64,000 bases of DNA, taken from NCBI GenBank assembly GCA_037447655.1, contig JBBHKE010002397.1:69891-133890 (forward strand), given 5' to 3'. The stretch's first letter is position 1, and each line of letters begins with the position of its first letter. The stretch comes from Zygnema cylindricum (taxonomy: Eukaryota; Streptophyta; Zygnematophyceae; Zygnematales; Zygnemataceae). The translations under genes were made by a program, and so were the position numbers. Under the pieces are notes generated by a model that saw nothing but the letters and a program-made list of their open reading frames with translations, was not told where the DNA came from and made no database searches. Of this stretch, positions 1 through 11,330 are shown piece after piece.

Positions 1-1420
1 TGGGGTTAGAGGCAATGGCAATAGCTGCCTGGTTCTCACACCAGATAAGCTGAGGACCGGTTTGCACATACCCAAGTTTCTGCAATGTTGACTTAACCCA
101 TTGGAGTTCCTTGAGGGCAGAATTGGCAGCCATATATTCAGACTCCATCGTGGATTGAGCCGTGACCTTTTGTAATTTGCTGCTCCTGCAGCAAGTTCCA
201 TTCCCAATTTTCAGAACGAAACCGGTTGTTGATTTTCGGCTTGGCATATCTCCATAGCTAGCATCGCTCAAAGTCTGTAATTTTACCTATCCTCCTCCGA
301 GTATAAGCTTGTGGCTTTGGGTACCTGCGAGGTACCTCAGAACCCTCTTTGCTGCTTCCCAATCTGCTTTTTTAAGATTCTGAAGACTCCTACTTAGGAC
401 TCCAATAGCTCCACCAATATCAGGTCTCGTACAATTCATAAAATAAATAAGACTCCCCACTACCTGTTCGTATGGCTTTATGCCATAAACTCTTCCTCAC
501 GTGACTTTAAACTTTCACTAATCATTATGCCCGAGTTTGATTCACTCCCCTCCAGCTTTTGTCTAAATTCCATGGGAGTACAGATCCCTTCACATCCTTC
601 ATCTCAAATTTTTCCTGCATTTTCCCTATATCTTCTTCCTGGGTTAGCATAATCAATCTATTATTTCTATCCCTTTCAACTTTTATGCCTAAGATATATT
701 TGGCCTCACTTAGGTATTTTATTTCAAACTTAGACCTCAAAGCTGCTTTAATACGGTTTATTTCATTTATGGATTTACTTATTAGTAAAAGATCATCCAC
801 ATATACAACGATATAAAAAATCCCATCCTCCCCTTGTAAGACATAGAATAAATGGTCTAAACTAATTCTTTTGAATCTTAGACTAGTTAGAAATTCATTT
901 AACTTCAAATTCCATTGTTTAGGGGCTTGTTTCAGCCCATACAGAGATTTTATCAGTTTGCAGACTAACTTTTCTTTCCCTTTTTCCTCATACATTTCAA
1001 GCTGTTGCATATAAATAGTTTCTTCTAACTCTCTATGCAAAAAGGCTGTCTTAACATCCATTTGATGTATTTCCATGTTTTCTATAGCAGCTAAACTCAA
1101 CAGAATTTGACAGTAGGAAATCTGACTTCTGGGGAGAAGGTTTCCTCAAAGTCAATACCTTCTTTTTGGTTGTACCCTTTGGCCACATGTCTGGCCTTAT
1201 ACCTTTCAATAGTGTTCTCCAGATCCTATTTGACTTTGAAGACCCACTTGTTTCGAATGGCTTTCCTCCCCGAGGAAGGTCCATCAGCTCCCATGTCTGT
1301 GCCTCCATAATCGACTTCATCTCGTCGTTGACCGCCTCAATCCAGTGGTTTCTCTCTGGTGGTGAGAAGGCTTCTTTAATGGTCAAAGGCTTCACTGATG
1401 CTGTAGAAAAAGCAAAGTGA
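1..1420 (-). pseudogene. A1 reverse transcriptase and RNase H remnant
   Basis: RT would copy element RNA in the virus-like particle and RNase H would remove the RNA strand. Seen in order on the minus strand: the QMDVKTAFLH motif that holds the first catalytic Asp, YGLKQAPKQWN, and the catalytic YVDDLL motif (about 784-812). The RNase H part (about 1-480) includes SDASYGDMPSRKSTTGF and ESEYMAANSALKE. These are the usual copia pol blocks. The frame is broken several times, for example between about 500 and 525 and near 1100, and the last RNase H residues are cut off by the window edge. Inactive by inspection. Confidence 0.9.
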
Positions 1421-2560
1421 GAACCGGTTTGCAGACGAATGCTAGATCTTCTATCCCTCGGAAATTTTGAGGCTGAAATGGTTGGTAATCTCCGATTTCG
1501 TGTTGCTGAAATTGCTGTAGGATCCGAAGGTGTAGCAATCTAATCCTCCTAGGTTCGATGTAGTTGAGAAACATTCGTAGCAGGAACAAGCGGTGTAGTA
1601 GCAGAAAGTGGACTTATAGGAAGAGATGGCACTGGAAAATACACCTGTTGTTTGTGGTGAAAAATGACATACTCATGATTCTGGTTTTCTGTTGGCGTAT
1701 CTGTTGTTTTGAACATATCAACCGAATTGTGTTTATCTTTAATCTTAATATTTTGAGACAGAAAAATCTTTTGTTTATCTAAGACGTACACTCTATATCC
1801 CTTTGCATTATCATCATAACCTAAGAGACTTCTTGCTTATCCTTTGGCTTCCATTTTCCACTTATCTGGTGAGTTATCTAGAATATAGCACTTACTTCCA
1901 AAAATTTTGAAAGTGACTAATATCTGGGACTTTCCCAGTCCACAGCTCATAAGGTGTAGAGCTTACAGATTTGGATGTAACTCTATTCTTTGTATAGACT
2001 GTACAGTTAAGTGCTTCAGCCCAAAATTACAGATCTATACCCTTGTCTACAAGCATGGACCTAGCAATCTCTGTGACTGTCCTGTTTAGTCTTTCCGAAA
2101 CTCCATTCTGCTCAAGAGTATATGGAACTTTCAGATTGTGACTTATACCCTCATCAAGTAGAAATTGCTTAAATTTGTTAGAGGTGTATTCACCTCCATT
2201 ATCCGTTTTGAACGCCTAGATCGAAACTCCGTGTAGTTTTTCCGCCTATACCTTGTTGTGCTTGAAGTGAGTGAATACTTCACTTTTGTTCTTCATAAAA
2301 TAAACTTTCGTGTACCTGGAGAAATCATCAGTGAATGTGACCATATACTTAACTCCTCTAGCCGTTGATACTTGGGATGGTCAGAGGACATCTGAATCAA
2401 TGAGCTGGAGGACTTTTGTGGATCTGTTTGCGGTCTCCTGTGGAAATGGCAATTTATGAATCTTGCCTAGTGAGCAGCCATCACATGTTTTCACAGACTG
2501 AGATGTGAGAGAAACACCTTTATCTTCCTAACATTCACCATCTTTTTCAGACTTTCAAAA
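1421..2560 (-). pseudogene. A1 integrase remnant
   Basis: Integrase joins the cDNA to target DNA with a D,D,E catalytic triad. On the minus strand I read TDDFSRY, TDNGGEYTSNKF and EQNGVSERLNRT, containing the second Asp and the Glu, then TPYELWTGKVPDISH. The C-terminal linker at 1549-1791 is open for 80 codons. Stops interrupt the domain, including one about ten codons before TDNGGEY. The stretch from about 1490 to 2349 shows no difference that I can find from 6611-7470 in A2, unlike the flanks. Confidence 0.85.
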
Positions 2561-3209
2561 TTAATATGTCCTAACCTCTTATGCCATAATTCATTCTCAG
2601 ATGACACACAGGAGTACAAAACATTTTTTTCTTCCATTCAACCATGTCCATCCTGTACATCTTATTGGCATCTCTAGCTCCTGTTACTACTATTTTTCCT
2701 AGCTTACTAACAACCTGTCTCCCCGCTTTAAGGGTGACCTCAAAACCCTTACTCTCTACCAATGAAGTAGAAATAGATTCTTTTTAAAATCTGGAACATG
2801 TAAAACATTGTAGAGGGTCCTTTTTGCAGACCTTTCCCCCACATCTACCGTTAGAGATACATCACAATGTGATAAGGACTAGACACTCATGCCACAAGCA
2901 TAGTAGATATATTTCAGATGAGTTTGCTAGAAAATTTGTAAAAATTGCCTTGTCCCAACACATGTGAGCCGATGCCTTGGTGTCCATGATCCATCCGCCA
3001 TCTTTGGGAGCCTCCATTGCTGCCGCCATAGCAAATAACTCCGCATCCTCTTCATCATTGAAGCTTAGAGATGAATCTGCATCATCTGTAAAGGTTGAAA
3101 AAAGTGCATTTTTTCGAGAGGGATTTCCAGAAAAGCCTTGATTAAACTGGCTTTGTTGCCATCCAGGCCTGTATAAACCAATTTAATTTGCCTTTTTGAG
3201 CTTTGGACA
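2561..3209 (-). pseudogene. A1 protease and GAG-pre-integrase remnant
   Basis: The region holds the copia aspartic protease and the zinc-binding GAG-pre-integrase segment. The protease active site, normally D-S/T-G-A, reads GGWIMDTKASAHMC here, so the catalytic-loop Gly is replaced by Lys. The matching site in A2 has Glu at the same position. Downstream, ESKGFEVTLKAGRQVVSKLGK is the usual post-protease segment. Frames are broken, including a stop near 2920. The Gly loss alone would make the protease inactive. Confidence 0.75.
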
Positions 3210-4001
3210 TTACTTGTAACCATGTCGTTTTTCAAAACAATAAAAACAAACATTAGAAGACTGCATATTTTGCCTCTGACTACCCTGATTAAACTGGTTT
3301 TGATTCAGGTTAAACTTGTTTCTGTTTTGATTAAACTGATTTCTCCTCTCAAAATCTGTATTGAAAGCTTTTACTTTCTTTTCACCATCAAGGACCTTAC
3401 TTGTAGACTCCTCTTCTAATATAAGATTGTAAGCTAACTGAAAAGTCCAGCTATACTTATTATGCCCTTTTAAAGCTGCACACACTCCATTCATATGACT
3501 AGGGAGACCTCTAATAAGCAAAGCAGCTTGTTGAAATGTTGGAAAAGTTCCACCAACCGAAGAGTGTGCATCAATGAGTTCCCGAAATTTATCGCAATAC
3601 TCGGCCATAGACGCGCTCGAGTATTTGTAGTCCCAGATTCGGCCAGCCACCAAAAGCTCTTTTTAGACGTTTTCCTTTTCATGGGAAGTTTTCACCGAAG
3701 TCCAAATCTCGCTCGCCTTTTTCATCTTGAGCCGAGACATAACCAGACTTTCTGAAATGCAAAAAATCAAGTTGTTTCTAGCGAGGGAGTTGTTCTTCGC
3801 CCAACTTGGATCTGTTTCATCAAGAGATCCATCTAGGACTCCTAACAAGTCCGCAGTTTCAATAGATGATTTAACCATAGCTGCCTAGTATGCATACTTC
3901 TAGCCATTGAAGACAAGAATTTTGGACGAAAGGCCCATAACTTGTTGTTCTACAACCACAGTTGCAGGTGGAGGACCACCAGTAGTAGTAGATGTAGACA
4001 T
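3210..4001 (-). pseudogene. A1 gag (nucleocapsid) remnant, start inside the LTR
   Basis: Gag would form the virus-like particle. The start chosen is the ATG at 3999-4001, giving MSTSTTTGGPPP followed by VVVEQQVMG. It lies 59 nt inside the LTR, and reading continues across the LTR edge and the primer-binding site. Further on are the UBN2-type gag core (SYSWTFQLAYNLILEEEST-like segment near 3420) and an Asn/Gln-rich tract. A zinc-knuckle-like sequence CFYCFEKRHGYK comes last, where CX2CX4H is visible. Two frameshifts separate 3663-4001 from 3210-3653. Confidence 0.8.
3928..3942 (-). other. A1 half-tRNA primer-binding site, degraded
   Basis: Directly after the LTR end the minus strand reads AGTTATGGGCC, a shortened match to the anticodon-loop complement GGTTATGGGCCCAC seen complete in families B and C. 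The match to initiator tRNA-Met is about 10 nt. A2 has the same degraded sequence at 9060-9074. Confidence 0.55.
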
Positions 4002-4916
4002 AGACTTCAGCAAAAGCTACTAGAAATCCAATCAAACAACTAACTTTGATATAACACATAAATCACTTGAGGTGTTCAAATAACACCAAAATTCACACTA
4101 ATACAATATTACATTTAGTCTATCTATTCCCAAAATTGCTGCCCAATTGAACCTGTAAACCATAAGATGTAACACCTGGAAGTTTCCCAAAAACTGTCTA
4201 TTAGAGAGTTAGATCTAAATATTGGATAGTTACAATTTTGGCTAAGTCCTAACTTTATACTCACAAAGAGTATTAACTGAAAACTAACTAATCAGATGTC
4301 TACACTTGGAACAACAGTACTGTACTACACTATTAGAAGGTACCGAATCAATACGCTTATTGTATTGTGAGTACGTCCAAAACCCTATTTGACTACTAGA
4401 CAAAAATATACTTAGTGGAACACTACATTCTAATCCGCTAAGCAAAAACTATTGAGTTTCAGATATGCAAATAGATTCACCGTAGAGTAGATGTTAACGT
4501 CTAGACGACTGTTGATCAATTGTTCCATGTCACTTGAGGTTGTACAAAGTGATGAGTCATTTTGTGGGCCCAGGTGAATCTTATCCTTTCACTCGATTCA
4601 CATCTACGGTCGTGGTTGAATGTTGTACCACCATTCTCCCGGATAATCGGTTGAGTCCTTGCACGTCCGATTCTTCAACAGTATTCGTTCGATGTGTGAC
4701 GCGTGGTAAAGTGTGTTGGCGCCTTTCCCTAAAACGCGTATGATGTTCATTTTTTGACGCGTGTCCTTGTAGAAGTAAAATACACTCAAAAGAACTACTG
4801 CTTTTGTCACACTAAATGAGGTAAGTATTACAACTTATCTAGACCAAAAATATTCTAAGTACTTGGTCTCTCCTCACAGCTCTGTTTACTGAGTATTAAG
4901 ATTTCTTATTTCAGCA
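3943..4916 (-). repeat. Family A LTR shared by A1 (5') and A2 (3')
   Basis: 974 bp, starting TGCTGAAATAAG (at 4916) and ending GTAGAACAACA (at 3943) on the minus strand, so TG...CA ends. A purine-rich tract ends directly at 4917 (minus strand AAAGATTTAGGGGAG), which marks it as the 3' LTR of A2. The sequence just beyond 3943 (minus-strand AGTTATGGGCC) is the primer-binding position of A1. It differs from the other A LTR by scattered substitutions and an indel of about 25 bp near 4480. Confidence 0.88.
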
Positions 4917-6669
4917 CTCCCCTAAATCTTTAGACTCACTTACTCATTTAACCCAATAGACTCTGTGCAATACTTCAATTTAAGAGCTCGAAAAGCTTTA
5001 GACAGCATATCAGCCACCATCTTTTCATTCCGTAAATAACATATTTTTATCTCCTGGAAGCACATTTTATCTCATAAAGTGTAGTCTGACATCCATATGT
5101 TTTCTTTTAAAATGATGACTCGGGTTAGAGGCAATGGCAACAGTTGCCTGGTTGTCTCACTAGATAACGTGAGGACCGGTTTGCACATACTCAAGTTCTT
5201 GCAAAGTGGCCTTAACCCATAGGAGTTCCTTGAGGGCAGAACTGGCTGCCATATATTCTGACTCTATTGTGGACTGAGCCATGACCTCTGTAATTTGCTG
5301 CTCCTGCAGCAAGTTCCATTCCCAATTTCAAGAACGAAACCGGTTGTTGATTTCTGGCTTGGCATATCTCCATAGCTAGCATCGCTCCAAGTTTGTAATT
5401 TTACCTCTCCTCCTCCGAGTATAAGCTTGAGGCTTCGGGTACCTGCTAGGTATCTCAAAACCCTCTTTGCTGCTTCCCAATCTGCTTTTTTAGGATTCTG
5501 AAGACTCGTACTTAAGACTCCCACAGCTACAGCAATATCAGGTCTCGTACAATTCATAAAATAAATAAGACTCCCCACTACCTTTCTGTATGGCTTTGTA
5601 GCCATAAACTCTTTCTCGCGTGACTCTAAACTTTCACTAACCATTATGCCCGAGTTTGATTCACTCCCCTCCAACTTCTGTCTAAATTCCATGGGAGTTA
5701 CAGATCCCTTCACATCTTTCATCTAAAATTTTTCCAGCATGTTCCCTATAGCTTCTTCTTGGGATAGCATAATCAATCTGTTATTTCTATCCTTTTCAAC
5801 TTTTATGCCTAAGATATATTTGGCCTCACCTAGGTCTTTCATTTCAAACCTAGACCTCAAAGCTGCTTTAATACGGTTTATTTCATTTATGAATTTACTT
5901 ATTAGTAAAAGATCATCCACATATACAACGATATAAAAAATCCCATCCTCCCCTTGTAAGACATAGACAAAATAGTCTAAACTAATTCTTTTGAATCCTA
6001 GACTAGTCAAAAATTCATCTAACTTCAAATTCCATTGTTTAGGGGCTTGTTTTAGCCCAAATAGAGATTTTATCAGTTTGCAGACTAACTTTTCTTTACC
6101 TTTTTCCTTATACATTTCAGGTTGTTGCATATAAATAGTTTCTTCTAACTCGCCATGCAAAAAGGTTGTCTTAACATCCATTTGATGTATTTCCATGTTT
6201 TCTATAGCAGCTAAACTCAACAAAATTTGACAGTAGGAAATCTGACTTCTGGGGAGAAGGTTTCCTCAAAGTCAATACCTTCTTTTCTGGTTGTACCCTT
6301 TGGCCACATGTCTGGCCTTATACCTTTCAATAGTGTTCTCCAGATCCTATTTGACTTTGAAGACCCACTTGTTTCGAATGGCTTTCCTCCCCGAGGAAGG
6401 TCCATCAGCTCCCATGTCTGTGCCTCCATAATCGACTTCATCTCGTCGTTGACCGCCTCAATCCAGTGGTTTCTCTCTGGTGATGAGAAGGCTTCTTCAA
6501 TGGTCAAAGGCTTCACTGATGCTGTAGAAAAAGCAAAGTGAGAACCGGTTTGCAGACGAATGCTAGATCTTCTTCCCCATGGAAATTTTGAGGCTGAAAT
6601 GGTTGGCAATCTCCGATTTCGTGTTGCTGAAATTGCTGTAGGATCCGAAGGTGTAGCAATCTAATCCTC
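4917..6669 (-). pseudogene. A2 reverse transcriptase and RNase H remnant
   Basis: Same domains as in A1 and better preserved. The 166-codon frame 5723-6223 carries QMDVKTTFLHGELEE, YGLKQAPKQWN-type (FGLKQAPKQWN here) and the YVDDLL catalytic motif. The frame 5264-5722 carries YRKVVGSLIYFMNCTRPDI, RVLRYLAGT and the RNase H block SDASYGDMPSQKSTTGFVLE. Only about one stop (TAG at about 5723) separates the two frames. The purine tract for plus-strand priming is at 4917-4931, next to the 3' LTR. Confidence 0.9.
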
Positions 6670-7690
6670 CTAGGTTCGATGTAGTTGAGAAACATTCGTA
6701 GCAGGAACAAGCGGTGTAGTAGCAGAAAGTGGACTTATAGGAAGAGATGGCACTGGAAAATACACCTGTTGTTTGTGGTGAAAAATGACATACTCATGAT
6801 TCTGGTTTTCTGTTGGCGTATCTGTTGTTTTGAACATATCAACCGAATTGTGTTTATCTTTAATCTTAATATTTTGAGACAGAAAAATCTTTTGTTTATC
6901 TAAGACGTACACTCTATATCCCTTTGCATTATCATCATAACCTAAGAGACTTCTTGCTTATCCTTTGGCTTCCATTTTCCACTTATCTGGTGAGTTATCT
7001 AGAATATAGCACTTACTTCCAAAAATTTTGAAAGTGACTAATATCTGGGACTTTCCCAGTCCACAGCTCATAAGGTGTAGAGCTTACAGATTTGGATGTA
7101 ACTCTATTCTTTGTATAGACTGTACAGTTAAGTGCTTCAGCCCAAAATTACAGATCTATACCCTTGTCTACAAGCATGGACCTAGCAATCTCTGTGACTG
7201 TCCTGTTTAGTCTTTCCGAAACTCCATTCTGCTCAAGAGTATATGGAACTTTCAGATTGTGACTTATACCCTCATCAAGTAGAAATTGCTTAAATTTGTT
7301 AGAGGTGTATTCACCTCCATTATCCGTTTTGAACGCCTAGATCGAAACTCCGTGTAGTTTTTCCGCCTATACCTTGTTGTGCTTGAAGTGAGTGAATACT
7401 TCACTTTTGTTCTTCATAAAATAAACTTTCGTGTACCTGGAGAAATCATCAGTGAATGTGACCATATACTGAACTCCTCTAGCCGATGATACTTGGGATG
7501 GTCAGAGGACATCTGAATCAATGAGCTGGAGGACTTTTGTGGATCTGTTTGCGGTCTGTTTTCGGTCTCCTGTGGAAATGGCAATTTATGAATCTTAACT
7601 AGTGAGCAGCCATCACATGTTTTCACAGATTGAGATGTGAGAGAAACACCTTTAACTTTCTTAGCATTCACCATCTTTTTAGACTTTCAA
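6670..7690 (-). pseudogene. A2 integrase remnant
   Basis: Carries the same integrase blocks as A1 (TDDFSRY, TDNGGEYTS, NGVSERLNRT), with the same in-frame stops between 6611 and 7470. Because those stops are shared with A1 base for base, one copy overwrote the other, or both copied from a dead source, after the gene was already broken. Confidence 0.85.
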
Positions 7691-8460
7691 GATTAATATG
7701 TCCTAACCTCTTATGCCATAATTCATTCTCAGATAACACAGTGGAGTACAAAACATATTTGTCTTCCATTCAGCCATGTCCATCCAGTACATCTTATTGG
7801 CATCTCTAACTCCTGTTACTGCTATTTTTCCTAGCTTACTAACAACCTGTCTCCCCGCTTTAAGGGTGACCTCAAAACCCTTACTCTCTACCAATGAAGA
7901 AGAAAATAGATTCTTTTTAAAATCTGGAATATGTAAAACATTGTAGAGGGTCCTTTCTGCAGACCTTCCCCCCACATCTACCATTAGAGATACATCACGA
8001 TGTGATAAGGACTAGACACTCATGCCACAAGCATGGTAGATATATTTCGGATGAGTTTCCTTTAAATTTGTAAATATTGCCTTGTCCCAACACATGTGAG
8101 CCGATGCCTCGGTGTCCATGATCCATCCGCCATCTTTGGGAGCCTCCATTGCTGCCGCTATAGCAAATAACTCCACATCCTCTTCATCATTGAAGCTCAG
8201 AGATGAATCTGCATCATTTGTAAAGGTTGAAAAAACTGCATTTCCTCGAGAGGGATTTCCAGAAAAGCCTTGATAAAATTGGCTTTGTTGCCATCCAGGC
8301 CTGTTTAAACCAATTTCATTTGCCTTTTTGAGCTTTGGACAGTACTTGTAACCATGTCGTTTTTCAAAACAATAAAAACAAGCATTAGAACCCTGCCTAT
8401 TTTGCTTCTGACTACCCTGATTAAAGTGGTTCTGATTCAGGTTAAACTCTTTTTTGTTGT
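7691..8460 (-). pseudogene. A2 protease and GAG-pre-integrase remnant
   Basis: The frame 7703-7984 reads through MVDVGGRSAERTLYNVLHIP (the strand after the protease flap) and ESKGFEVTLKAGRQVVSKLGK. The protease active site upstream reads GGWIMDTEASAHMC, so the active-site Gly is Glu. The gag zinc-knuckle region lies at about 8340-8400, where CFYCFEKRHGYK-type residues are visible. Confidence 0.75.
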
Positions 8461-9133
8461 GATTAAACTAATTTCTCCTCTCAAAATCTATATTGAAAGC
8501 TTTTACATTCTTTTCACCATCAATGACCTTACTTGTAGACTCCTCTTCTAATATAAGATTGTAAGCTAACTGAAAAGTCCAGCTATACTTATTATGCCTT
8601 TTTAAAGCTGCACACACTCCCTTAATATGACTAGGGAGACCTCTAATAAGCAAAACAGCTTGTTGAAACTCTGGAAAAGTTCCACCAACCGAAGAGTGTG
8701 CATCAATGAGTTCCCAAACTTTATCGCAATACTCGGCCATAGACCCGCTCGAGTATTTGTAGTCCCAGATTCGGCCAGCCACCAAAAGCTCTTTTTAGAC
8801 GTTTGCCTTTTCATGGGAAGTTTTCACCGAAGTCCAAATCTCGCTCGCCTTTTTCATCTTGAGCCGAGACATAACCAGACTTTCTGAAATGCAAAAAATC
8901 AAGTTGTTTCTAGCGAGGGAGTTATTCTTCGCCCAGCTCGGATCTGTTTCAACAAGAGATCCATCTAAGACTCCTAACAAGACGGCAGTTTCAAAAGATG
9001 ATTTAACCATAGCTGCCCAGTATGCATACTTCTAGCCATTGAAGACAAGAATTTTGGACGAAAGGCCCATAACTTGTTGTTCTACAACCACAGTTGCAGG
9101 TGGAGGACCACTAGTAGTAGTAGATGTAGACAT
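8461..9133 (-). pseudogene. A2 gag remnant, start inside the LTR
   Basis: The ATG at 9131-9133 gives the same MSTSTTTSGPPP start as A1 and lies 59 nt inside the LTR 9075-10072. It is followed by VEQQVMG across the LTR/primer-site junction. The frames 8795-9010 and 8468-8785 carry the gag core in two phases, so there is at least one frameshift and a TAG near 8793. Confidence 0.8.
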
Positions 9134-10072
9134 AGACTTCAACAAAAGCTACTAGAAATCCTATCAAACAACCAACTTTGATATAACACATAAATCACTT
9201 AAGGTGTTCAAATAATACCAAAATTCATACTAATAGAATATCACATTAAGTCTATCAATTCCCAAAATTGCAGCCTAATTGAACGAGTAAACCATAAGAT
9301 GTAACACATGGAAGTTACCCAAAAACTGTCCATTACAGAGTTAGATCTTAATACTGGATAGTTACAATTTTGGCTGAGTCCTAACTTTATACTCACAAAG
9401 AGTATCAACTGAAAACTAACTAATTAGATGTCTACACTTGGAACAACAATACTGTACTACACTACGACAAGGTACCGAATCAGTACGCTTTTTGTATTGT
9501 GAGTACGTCCAAACCCTATTTGACTACTAGACAAAAATATACTTAGTGGAACACTACATTCTAATCCGCTAAGCAAAAACTATTGAGTTTCAGATATGCA
9601 AATAGATTCCCTGTACAGTAGTGTTCAAGGTGGTTAGTCAACACTGGATGTTAACGTCTAGCCGACTGTTGATCAATTGTTCCATGTCACCTGAGGTTGT
9701 ACAAAGTGATGAGTCATTTTGTGGTCCCACGTGAATCTTGTCCTTTCACTCGATTCACATCTACGGTCGTGGTTGAATGTTGTACTACCATTCTCTTGGA
9801 CAATCGGTTGAGTCCTTGCCCGTCCGATTCTTCAACAGTATTTGTTCGATGTGTGACGCGTGGTAAAGTGTGCGGCGCCTTTCCCTAAAACCCGTATGAT
9901 GTTCATTTTCTGACGCATGTCCTTGCAAAAGTACAAGACACTCAAAAATACTACTGCTACTGTCACACTAAATGAGGTAAGTATTACAACTTATCTAGAC
10001 CAAAAATATTCTAAGTACTTGGTCTCTCCTCACAGCTTTGTTTACTGCGTATTAAGATTTCTTATTTCAACA
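9075..10072 (-). repeat. Family A 5' LTR of A2
   Basis: 998 bp with TG...CA ends on the minus strand (start TGTTGAAATAAG at 10072, end GAACAACA at 9075). Beyond 10072 the sequence changes at once to the integrase gene of B1, so A2 (and A1 with it) lies inside B1. The base order CTAAC at 10073-10077 is the predicted right target-site duplication. Its partner would lie left of the window. Confidence 0.88.
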
Positions 10073-10650
10073 CTAACAAATATCCTAGTTTTCCTTTCGG
10101 ATCTAGCTTTCAACTTGACCGATCTGTGTCTAGGCTCAATACTTGACTACCAAAAACCTTTAAGTGTGAAACATCTGGTTTTCGGCCGGTCCATCTCTCA
10201 TAAGGAGTTTGACCTTTTACTGCTAAGGTAAGAACTATATTATTGAGATAATTTGCAAAGTTCATTGCTTCGACCCAAAATCTCCTTCCTATTTTGTTAT
10301 TTAAGAGCATACTCCTAGCATTATCACTTAGAGTTCTGTTTAACCTCTTGGCTACACCATTATGCTCAGGAGTTTCAGGAACTGTCTTTTGGTGTTGCAC
10401 TCTATCTTCTCTCAAAAAAATCCTCAATCTGATCGGAGGTATACTCTCCCCCATTATTACTCGTTACTCTTTTAATAGGGGTTTCATGGAGTTTCCCACT
10501 CCATGCCTTATATTCGTTAGAAACTTGTGGGGCCTCTGATTTAATTTTCAAAAAATACACTCTAGAGTTTTGAGACCAATCGTAAGTGATTGGCATCATA
10601 AACCTTTTACTACAGGGTGAGGGCACTTTGGCCGGTTCCCGAAATATCAG
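10073..10650 (-). pseudogene. B1 integrase fragment
   Basis: Copia integrase core on the minus strand: ITYDWSQNSRVYF, then TSNNGGEYTSDQ, HNGVAKRLNRTLSDNARSM, and GQTPYERWTGRKPDVSHLKVFG ending at LDPKGKLGYL where the A2 LTR begins. The second catalytic Asp of the usual SDNGGEY motif is Asn, and the Glu of NGVAER is Lys, so two of the three D,D,E residues are lost. There is a frameshift near 10402-10454. Confidence 0.9.
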
Positions 10651-11330
10651 TGTGTACTAAGTCTGACACTTATTCCCTTTTTATAATTGGCTTCCTTTGG
10701 GAAGGATAATCTGTGTGCTTTACCTTGAGCACAACTACTACAGTCACTTAGGTTTTCACTTTCTCCAAACTGTATTCCTTCCACTATTCCCATCTTTTTC
10801 ATTTCTTTCAACTTATCTAAATGCACATGTCTAAGCCTCTTATGCCACAACATAATATCATGAACACCATTATAGTAAAGTTTCTTCTTTTCATTGCTTA
10901 AAATTAGCCTAAACATCCCTTGGCTACCCTTTTCAGTAGTGAAATAAACTTCCTCCTCATAGCTAGCAGCAAAGGTTCCCTTCCTAGTGCTAGTCTCCAA
11001 ACCCTAATCATCTAACAAAGACGTTGAGATGAGGTTTTTTTTTAACTCTGGAATAAACAACACATCAAAGAATATCACTATGGATGTCTTTCCCTCCTCT
11101 AAGACTTTTAGATCTACCGATCCCATCATAGTAGAAGTGACTACCCTCCCATCCCCATACTCTATCTCTACGGTGGGAATATTTCTTATCTTAGTGAACA
11201 GGTGTTTATCCTTACACATGTGCATGGAGGCACCAGAATCCACAATCCAACCTATTTCACCTTTCAAACCTCCAAAAGCACACTTCTGCTTTCGAGGAAT
11301 TTCGACCTTGGTCTTTGTCTCCAACTCCTC
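10651..11330 (-). pseudogene. B1 protease and GAG-pre-integrase
   Basis: The frame 11004-11324 has the protease active site GWIVDSGASMHMC with an intact D-S-G, then EIEYGDGRVVTSTM and VLFIPELKKNLISTS. The frame 10647-11000 has the zinc-binding segment: LWHKRLRHVHLDKLKEMKK with two His, then CSSCAQGKAHRLSF with two Cys. One stop near 11004 separates them. This is the best-preserved part of B1. Protease would process the gag-pol polyprotein inside the particle. Confidence 0.9.

Larger units (their letters stand above)
1..4916 (-). mobile_element. Family A copia-type LTR retrotransposon A1, partial
   Basis: Minus-strand Ty1/copia element in the order gag, protease, integrase, RT, RNase H read from right to left. 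Its 5' LTR is 3943-4916 and its 3' LTR lies beyond the left edge of the window. All reading frames carry stops and frameshifts, so this copy is dead. It aligns with element A2 at an offset of 5121-5163 bases and at roughly 93% identity, except for a tract that looks identical. Its 5' LTR is also the 3' LTR of A2, so the two form an LTR-internal-LTR-internal-LTR tandem array. Confidence 0.9.
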
